Positions 1-3,799 of a DNA stretch of 5,482 nucleotides are shown in pieces. This DNA is from Candidatus Methanofastidiosia archaeon (GTDB taxonomy: Archaea; Methanobacteriota_B; Thermococci; Methanofastidiosales; NM3): positions 1 through 5,482 of the forward strand of contig JAHKLV010000104.1 of NCBI GenBank assembly GCA_020854925.1, given 5' to 3'. The notes beneath the pieces are model-generated. The model made no database searches. It was not told where the DNA came from and saw only the letters and a list, made by a program, of their open reading frames with translations. Both the position numbers and the translations under genes were made by a program. Every line of letters begins with the position of its first letter. Positions within the stretch are counted from its first letter, which is position 1.

Positions 1-1
1 C

Positions 2-1213
2 CTACCCCCTCCCCAGCGCCCCCACCAGCGCCTGCCGGGCGCCGGCCAGATCCAGCCCCGCCAGCCGGTCCCGCGCCGCCTCGATCCTCGCCGATGGCCC
101 CGCGACAGCGCCCGACGCATTCGCTTGCAACGCCCGCACCACCGGCTTCTCCCGGCCGTAGCGGTCCGAGAAGGCATAGCCGACCCAGCAGTCGTCGGGC
201 CAGCCGCTGGCGCCCATGTCGTCCGACGCCAGGAGCCAGGGCGTCAGGGCAAACATCGGCGTGTCCGCCTGGTACATGGCCAGAGTCTTGGCAGCGACCA
301 TCTTGGGCGTTGTCATCGGCCAGCGGATATCCACCGCGTTCCCCGAGCCGGCGCGATCCCGCGGCGTCCATCCGCCCTCCGTCATCGCCAGGGGGACCAC
401 AAAGCCGAACGTCTCCCGCGACCAGGCCACGACTTTCTCATAGCCCCGGAAACAGGTATCGTCGTCGAGCGCCGTCTGGCCCGGGCGCGCCCACGCCCGC
501 CGCTGTGCGTTTATCTGTGCAAGCACAGACGGCCCCTCGTTCCACTGTGGATCGTCGGCATAGTCATCCAGCAGCCGGCGGTACTCCTCCATCGTCAGCG
601 GCACCCCCCGCTGCGAGACGTCGTCGTAGGGATAGTCCAGCGGGCGGCCCTTCCCATAGAAATGCCCCAGGTAGACCGCCTTGCCCTCGTGCCATTGATC
701 CTCCGTCGCCCGGATCCGCTCGAACGGGTTTTCGGAATACCCCGGCCCGTCGGGGAACCCCGCCACCGCCCCCCGCTCGGTGATCGCCTTTGCCGCCTCG
801 GCCCAGCGCGCGGCAATGATCGCCCAGGCGCTCTCATAGTTGGGCACCTGTTTGTTGCGCCACTCGCGCTCGTCGAACGGCTCGTTGGCGAATTGCACCA
901 CCAACGGCGCGTTGTACCGCGCGTACAGGGTAACCAACTGCTCGACCGCCGCGCCGTGCGTCCACGGCCCCGGGAACGTGTAGGCAAAGCGGACGATCGG
1001 GATCACCCCCGCCTCCAGCAGCGCCCGCGCCGCCCCGCTGGTACAAAACGCGTCCGAGTCGCTGATCGCCGTCACCCACGATAGGTGCATGTCCACCAGC
1101 AGGCCGATCCAATAGTCGGCCCGCTTCATCCAGGCGGTGTGTTGCCCGCTGGGCTGCAAGTGCACGCCCCGGTTGGTGACCCGCCGGCCGCTGACCGTCT
1201 CCGGTATCTCCAT
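2..1213 (-). CDS. Clan GH-A-like glycosidase with C-terminal helical tail
   Basis: This 403-residue protein starts at ATG 1213 behind GAGGGGG and ends at TAG 4-2. It reads as one (beta/alpha)8 glycosidase-like domain. Strand candidates are RGVHLQ (15-20), IPIVRFAYT (71-79), PLVVQFANEP (103-112, acid/base candidate Glu111), VYLGHFYG (180-187), PLAMTEGGW (274-282, nucleophile candidate Glu279) and MFALTPWLL (320-328). The two Glu residues lie on the fourth- and seventh-strand positions expected for clan GH-A. Residues 374-402 form a short helical tail (ARIEAARDRLAGLD). There is no signal peptide, binding module or linker. It follows the lysin gene after 101 nt that hold two palindromic repeats, and probably shares its transcript. 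It could be a polysaccharide depolymerase acting with the fibre and lysin. The exact GH family cannot be assigned by eye, and a catalytically altered binding protein is the alternative. Confidence 0.78.
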   Translation of the reverse strand: MEIPETVSGRRVTNRGVHLQPSGQHTAWMKRADYWIGLLVDMHLSWVTAISDSDAFCTSGAARALLEAGVIPIVRFAYTFPGPWTHGAAVEQLVTLYARYNAPLVVQFANEPFDEREWRNKQVPNYESAWAIIAARWAEAAKAITERGAVAGFPDGPGYSENPFERIRATEDQWHEGKAVYLGHFYGKGRPLDYPYDDVSQRGVPLTMEEYRRLLDDYADDPQWNEGPSVLAQINAQRRAWARPGQTALDDDTCFRGYEKVVAWSRETFGFVVPLAMTEGGWTPRDRAGSGNAVDIRWPMTTPKMVAAKTLAMYQADTPMFALTPWLLASDDMGASGWPDDCWVGYAFSDRYGREKPVVRALQANASGAVAGPSARIEAARDRLAGLDLAGARQALVGALGRG

Positions 1214-1225
1214 CCCATCCCCCTC
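1211..1225 (-). promoter_or_regulatory. Ribosome binding site of the 403-residue glycosidase
   Basis: On the minus strand GAGGGGG (1225-1219) precedes ATG 1213 with 5-8 nt spacing, depending on pairing register. The purine run lies in the conserved edge of the upstream palindromic repeat unit (1217-1236), so the repeat appears to contribute this site. Confidence 0.5.
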
Positions 1226-1233
1226 ATGCCGTC

Positions 1234-1253
1234 ATTCCCGCGAACGCGGGAAT
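1234..1253. repeat. Perfect hairpin of repeat copy 1
   Basis: ATTCCCGCG and CGCGGGAAT are exact reverse complements around an AA loop, giving a 9-bp stem. No T-run follows on either strand, so it is not a canonical intrinsic terminator. In RNA it could stabilise or mark a processing point between the two enzyme messages. Confidence 0.8.
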
Positions 1254-1277
1254 CCATTCTATCCCTCTCATGCCGTC

Positions 1278-1309
1278 ATTGCCGCAACCCGCGTATTCGC
1301 GGGCGGAAT
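1278..1309. repeat. Longer diverged hairpin of repeat copy 2
   Basis: The stem reads ATT-CCG-CCCGCG with a TATT loop and the partner CGCGGG-CGG-AAT. A single G (1281) and a CAA bulge (1285-1287) interrupt the left arm. It is an extended variant of copy 1, with conserved outer ATT/AAT and flanks but a different core. Confidence 0.7.
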
Positions 1310-1314
1310 CCATC

Positions 1315-3456
1315 CTACCCCGCCCTTTGCCCGCCCAGCAGCCCCAGCGCGCCGTCGAGCAGCGTCTGCGCCTCGGCCAACCCCTCCTCGACCTCGGCCA
1401 GGATCGCCAGTGCCTTCTCCACCAGCTCCCGCGCCGCCGCCACGTCCGGATCGGGCTCCGGTTCGGGTGTCGGCTCCGGTTCGGGCACAGGCTCAGGCGT
1501 GGGCGGCGGCTCCTCCGCCTTCTCGAACGTCAGCTCAAAGGCCGTGTGGATCAACGTCCCCGGATGCTCCGGCGTCCCCAGCCCCAGGCCCTCGATCCGG
1601 TCCGACGCGCCGGGGTCCGTGCCGGCAAAGACCGAATACGAGCCCAGCGGAGCGTTGAGGGGGAAATTCGCCCCGAACGGCTCGCCCCGCTTCTCCTCCA
1701 CCGTTCCCACACTCGCGCCCTCCGGCCAGGTCAGCGTAACCTTTTCCCCCGCCAGCCGCTCGCCGGCTGCGTCGACCACGTCGATAAAGACGTGATGCAG
1801 CCCCCCGGCCTCCTGTTCGTTTTTCCAGCCGACGCGCGTCAGCCGGTACAGCGCGCCCGGCGCGCCGGTGACACTCACCAACCCGGCAATCCTGCTATCC
1901 ACCTCGACCATCGTATCCTCCTCATCGTCAGTCCCCGGAGCCGGCGGCTCCGGTTGGGGGCCAGGTACCGGCTCGACCACAGGCGCCGCCGCCCCGTATC
2001 GAGCGCGCAGCTCGTCGGCCGTGCCCCGGTACCAGTTCAGGTCCAGCCGCGTCGGGAACCCCTGGACGGTCCCCTTGTCCACCACCGCATACTGCCAGAA
2101 CTCCCAGCCGCTCACGTCGGGCGCCGTCACCCCGTATTGGGCCAGCCACAACGAGCGATCTTCCAGCCACTCGGCCATATTCAGCGAGCGGTAGAACGCC
2201 AAGTTCGTGTACACCCCCGTCCGCCGCCCCGTCCAGGCGTCGGCCGCCTCCAGGAAACTCCTGACCTTCTCCTCGGTCGTCCCGCCCACCTCGACGTCGG
2301 CGAAACAGGGCAGCTCGAACGGCCGGTCGCCCAGGGCGTTGGCGAAAAATGCCGCCTGGCCGTCCAAATCGGGCAGTAGAAAGTGATAGCCGCCCCGCAG
2401 CAGGCCAATCGACCCCGCGCCCCGGTAGTGACTATCCAGCGCCCGGTCCACCTCCAGCCCGTCATAGTCCGGCCACTTGTTGGCGCCCGACACCCGCAGC
2501 AGGCAGAACGAGAACCCCTCCCGCCGGACCAAGTCCCAGTTTACGTTTGTCTGGTACTTGCTGGCGTCGAATCCCCGTGCCCGTCCCACAGAAACCGGCG
2601 GCGCGGTTTCGATCCGGTCGTGGATCATCCGGGCCAGAGGCAGGTCCACCGCGTACAGCTCCCAGGGGCTGCCGGCCGCGGCCGTAAAAGGCGTCGCGAC
2701 CACGATATAGGGATCCTTCATCAGCTCCTGGTCGTACCAGACCAGTTGCTCGAAATAGCGCCGCCGCGCCTCCTCGAGGTTGACCTGGTCGTCGGCCGTA
2801 GCCATCCAGCCGCCCGGTTCTTTTACCACTAGCAAGCGGTCGATGCCGCACTCGTTGATGATCGTGCGCGGCATACTCACGCCTTGCTCACTCAGCCACC
2901 GGGCGACTTTGCGGTAGCGCAGGCACCACCAGCCCTCGCCGGGACGTTGGGCATCCATCTCCGCATCCATCCGCGGCCAGCCGTATTCGTGCAGCCCGAG
3001 CAGATCCTCGTCGCCCATCGCCCGAATGATGGCGGCAAACTGCCGCCACGCCCCCTCGGGCGGTTGCCCCACCGAAAAGTTGCCCCACACCACCCGCCAG
3101 CCGGCGCCGTGGGCTAGGCGCAGGAACTCGGCCGTCGCCTCGACCAGCAGCGCCCGTTTCGCCGGATCGAACAGCCCCAGCCCGAGCGGCTCGTTCCAGC
3201 TCTCGACGGCATAGGCCCACGGCCTCGCCGCCATCCAGGGACGCAGGTGCTGGTACAGCTCCCGCCCGCCCGCCGCCCCTTTCAGAATCATCCGGTCCTG
3301 CACGTCCTCGGTCATGTGCACCCGGACAACAACCTTACATCCAGGGAAAGGATTTTGTTCCGGCGGGTTCACCACCTTGACCCACTCGCTGTTGACCGTC
3401 GCCGCCACAGCATTGTCCATGCCGTGGAAATGCGAGCCCAGTTTGGAATTGCTCAC
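1315..3456 (-). CDS. Bifunctional lysin-like protein: clan GH-A-like domain, GH25 muramidase, Ig-like domain, helical tail
   Basis: This 713-residue protein starts at GTG 3456, which overlaps the previous TGA; the open frame runs back to 3594 but that part is shadow. Residues 1-285 form a (beta/alpha)8-like glycosidase domain: VESWNEP gives the acid/base candidate Glu89, and TIINECGID the nucleophile candidate Glu202. Residues 292-488 are a GH25 muramidase: GFDASKYQ (Asp297), the catalytic pair in FADVE (Asp387, Glu389), SLWLAQYG, WEFWQY and DLNWY. GH25 enzymes cut the beta-1,4 bond of MurNAc in peptidoglycan. A Pro/Glu/Asp linker (491-515) leads to an Ig-like domain (516-646, GLHHVFIDVVDAAGERL), a PEP linker (649-671) and a short amphipathic helix (672-706). 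No signal peptide is present, so it needs a holin or a virion to reach the wall. The GH-A substrate is unknown; a capsule or wall glycan is plausible. The GH25 call is firm, the GH-A call good by motif only. Confidence 0.88.
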   Translation of the reverse strand: MSNSKLGSHFHGMDNAVAATVNSEWVKVVNPPEQNPFPGCKVVVRVHMTEDVQDRMILKGAAGGRELYQHLRPWMAARPWAYAVESWNEPLGLGLFDPAKRALLVEATAEFLRLAHGAGWRVVWGNFSVGQPPEGAWRQFAAIIRAMGDEDLLGLHEYGWPRMDAEMDAQRPGEGWWCLRYRKVARWLSEQGVSMPRTIINECGIDRLLVVKEPGGWMATADDQVNLEEARRRYFEQLVWYDQELMKDPYIVVATPFTAAAGSPWELYAVDLPLARMIHDRIETAPPVSVGRARGFDASKYQTNVNWDLVRREGFSFCLLRVSGANKWPDYDGLEVDRALDSHYRGAGSIGLLRGGYHFLLPDLDGQAAFFANALGDRPFELPCFADVEVGGTTEEKVRSFLEAADAWTGRRTGVYTNLAFYRSLNMAEWLEDRSLWLAQYGVTAPDVSGWEFWQYAVVDKGTVQGFPTRLDLNWYRGTADELRARYGAAAPVVEPVPGPQPEPPAPGTDDEEDTMVEVDSRIAGLVSVTGAPGALYRLTRVGWKNEQEAGGLHHVFIDVVDAAGERLAGEKVTLTWPEGASVGTVEEKRGEPFGANFPLNAPLGSYSVFAGTDPGASDRIEGLGLGTPEHPGTLIHTAFELTFEKAEEPPPTPEPVPEPEPTPEPEPDPDVAAARELVEKALAILAEVEEGLAEAQTLLDGALGLLGGQRAG
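1444..1512 (-). repeat. Imperfect tandem repeat encoding a Pro-Glu linker
   Basis: Codons 649-671 of the lysin encode a PxPEPxPEP linker. On the plus strand the block TCGGCTCCGGTTCGGG recurs with small changes at about 1451-1466 and 1470-1485, followed by a weaker copy. Extended Pro-Glu linkers act as stiff, protease-resistant spacers. Length variation by slippage is likely between related elements. Confidence 0.6.
1909..1922 (-). promoter_or_regulatory. Candidate internal translation start inside the lysin gene
   Basis: On the minus strand AGGAGG (1922-1917) is followed by ATACG and then an in-frame ATG at 1911-1909, which is codon 516 of the lysin. The site falls in the DDEEDT linker, exactly between the GH25 domain and the Ig-like domain. 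Initiation here would give a 198-residue product (1911-1315) holding only the Ig-like domain, PEP linker and helical tail. The match is better than the Shine-Dalgarno of any annotated gene start in the window. Because GAT-GAG-GAG-GAT encodes an acidic linker, chance origin remains possible. Confidence 0.5.
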
Positions 3457-3785
3457 AGCGCCTCCACCTCCACCCCCAGTTGCTCCATCAGGTCGAGCAC
3501 CTGCAGCGCCTCGGCCGCGGGCCACCCTCGAAACGCCTGGACCGTGGCCGTGAGCCAGTCCGCCAGCGCGCCGTCGGGGATCTCGATCTCCCACCGGCGT
3601 TCCGCATCCTCCCAGCGCAACAGCTCGCCCTCCCGCCGCAGGCAGACAGCCTCGGTCTCCGCCTCCGTCATGCGCACCGCGTCCAGCACCCGGCTGGCCT
3701 TATAGATCGTGTCGACGTTGCCCTCCAGCGCGCCGACGATCTTGTCCAGCATCAGCCGCTGCCAGGTCGTCAGTTCTAACCGCAT
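3453..3785 (-). CDS. Small unrecognised protein between tail fibre and lysin
   Basis: This 110-residue protein is acidic, rich in Leu and Trp, and mostly predicted helical by eye. It has no signal peptide, membrane segment or catalytic motif. The layout is an N-terminal LTTWQRLMLDKI helix, a TEAETEAV segment (40-47), a LLRWEDAERRWEIEIP stretch (55-70) and a C-terminal helix pair (72-107). That layout resembles small structural or assembly proteins often found near phage tail and lysis genes, but I do not recognise the family. I chose the ATG at 3785 because AAAGGAGG lies just upstream. The in-frame GTG at 3803, overlapping the tail stop as GTGA, would add MSKGGG but has no Shine-Dalgarno. Its own TGA overlaps the next gene's GTG by 4 nt, so the two are probably translationally coupled. 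It is not a holin on present evidence. Confidence 0.7.
   Translation of the reverse strand: MRLELTTWQRLMLDKIVGALEGNVDTIYKASRVLDAVRMTEAETEAVCLRREGELLRWEDAERRWEIEIPDGALADWLTATVQAFRGWPAAEALQVLDLMEQLGVEVEAL
3454..3471 (-). promoter_or_regulatory. Duplicated Shine-Dalgarno and GTG start of the lysin gene
   Basis: On the minus strand GGAGG occurs twice in a row (GGAGGTGGAGG, 3471-3461), then CGCT, then GTG at 3456. The inner copy gives 4 nt and the outer 10 nt of spacing. The site lies in the last codons of the small protein, which places the start at GTG 3456 with the stop-start overlap GTGA. Confidence 0.7.
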
Positions 3786-3797
3786 CCCCCCTCCTTT
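3783..3797 (-). promoter_or_regulatory. Ribosome binding site deciding the start of the small protein
   Basis: On the minus strand the sequence reads AAAGGAGGGGGG then ATG. The purine run complements the 16S 3' end, with 4-5 nt between the core and the ATG at 3785. It lies downstream of the alternative GTG at 3803, so it supports the ATG and not the GTG. Confidence 0.65.
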
Positions 3798-3799
3798 GC

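Larger units (their letters stand above)
1217..1317. repeat. Tandem pair of chromosomal-type palindromic repeats
   Basis: The gap between the two enzyme genes holds two copies of one element. A 20-nt block at 1217-1236 (ending CTCATGCCGTCATT) recurs at 1261-1280 with one mismatch, 44 nt apart, and both copies close with GGAATCCATYCTAYCC. This resembles the CGTCATTCCCGCG(N)CGCGGGAATCCA elements that occur dispersed in many bacterial genomes. No transposase is nearby. The right edge includes the lysin stop codon (1317-1315), and the left edge includes the Shine-Dalgarno of the next gene. Confidence 0.75.

Noticed and set aside
125..1084. Plus-strand open frame of 319 codons
   Set aside because: It mirrors the 403-residue glycosidase gene; its translation is Arg/Pro/His-rich and shows no family motif.
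1234..1309. Intergenic hairpins as intrinsic terminators
   Set aside because: Neither stem is followed by a run of T on either strand.
1217..1317. CRISPR array
   Set aside because: There are only two diverged copies, the conserved part includes the intervening sequence, and no cas gene is present.
1440..1512. Plus-strand Gly/Ser repeat protein
   Set aside because: It is the reverse of the Pro-Glu linker codons of the lysin; the minus-strand reading has domain support on both sides.
1270..2379. Long plus-strand open frame of 369 codons
   Set aside because: It lies opposite the GH25/Ig-like coding region, is Arg/Pro-rich without any domain, and is what a high-G+C gene produces on its opposite strand.
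3457..3594. Extension of the lysin to an ATG at 3594
   Set aside because: The added 46 residues are Arg/Gly-rich shadow sequence within the small protein gene, and a duplicated GGAGG supports GTG 3456.
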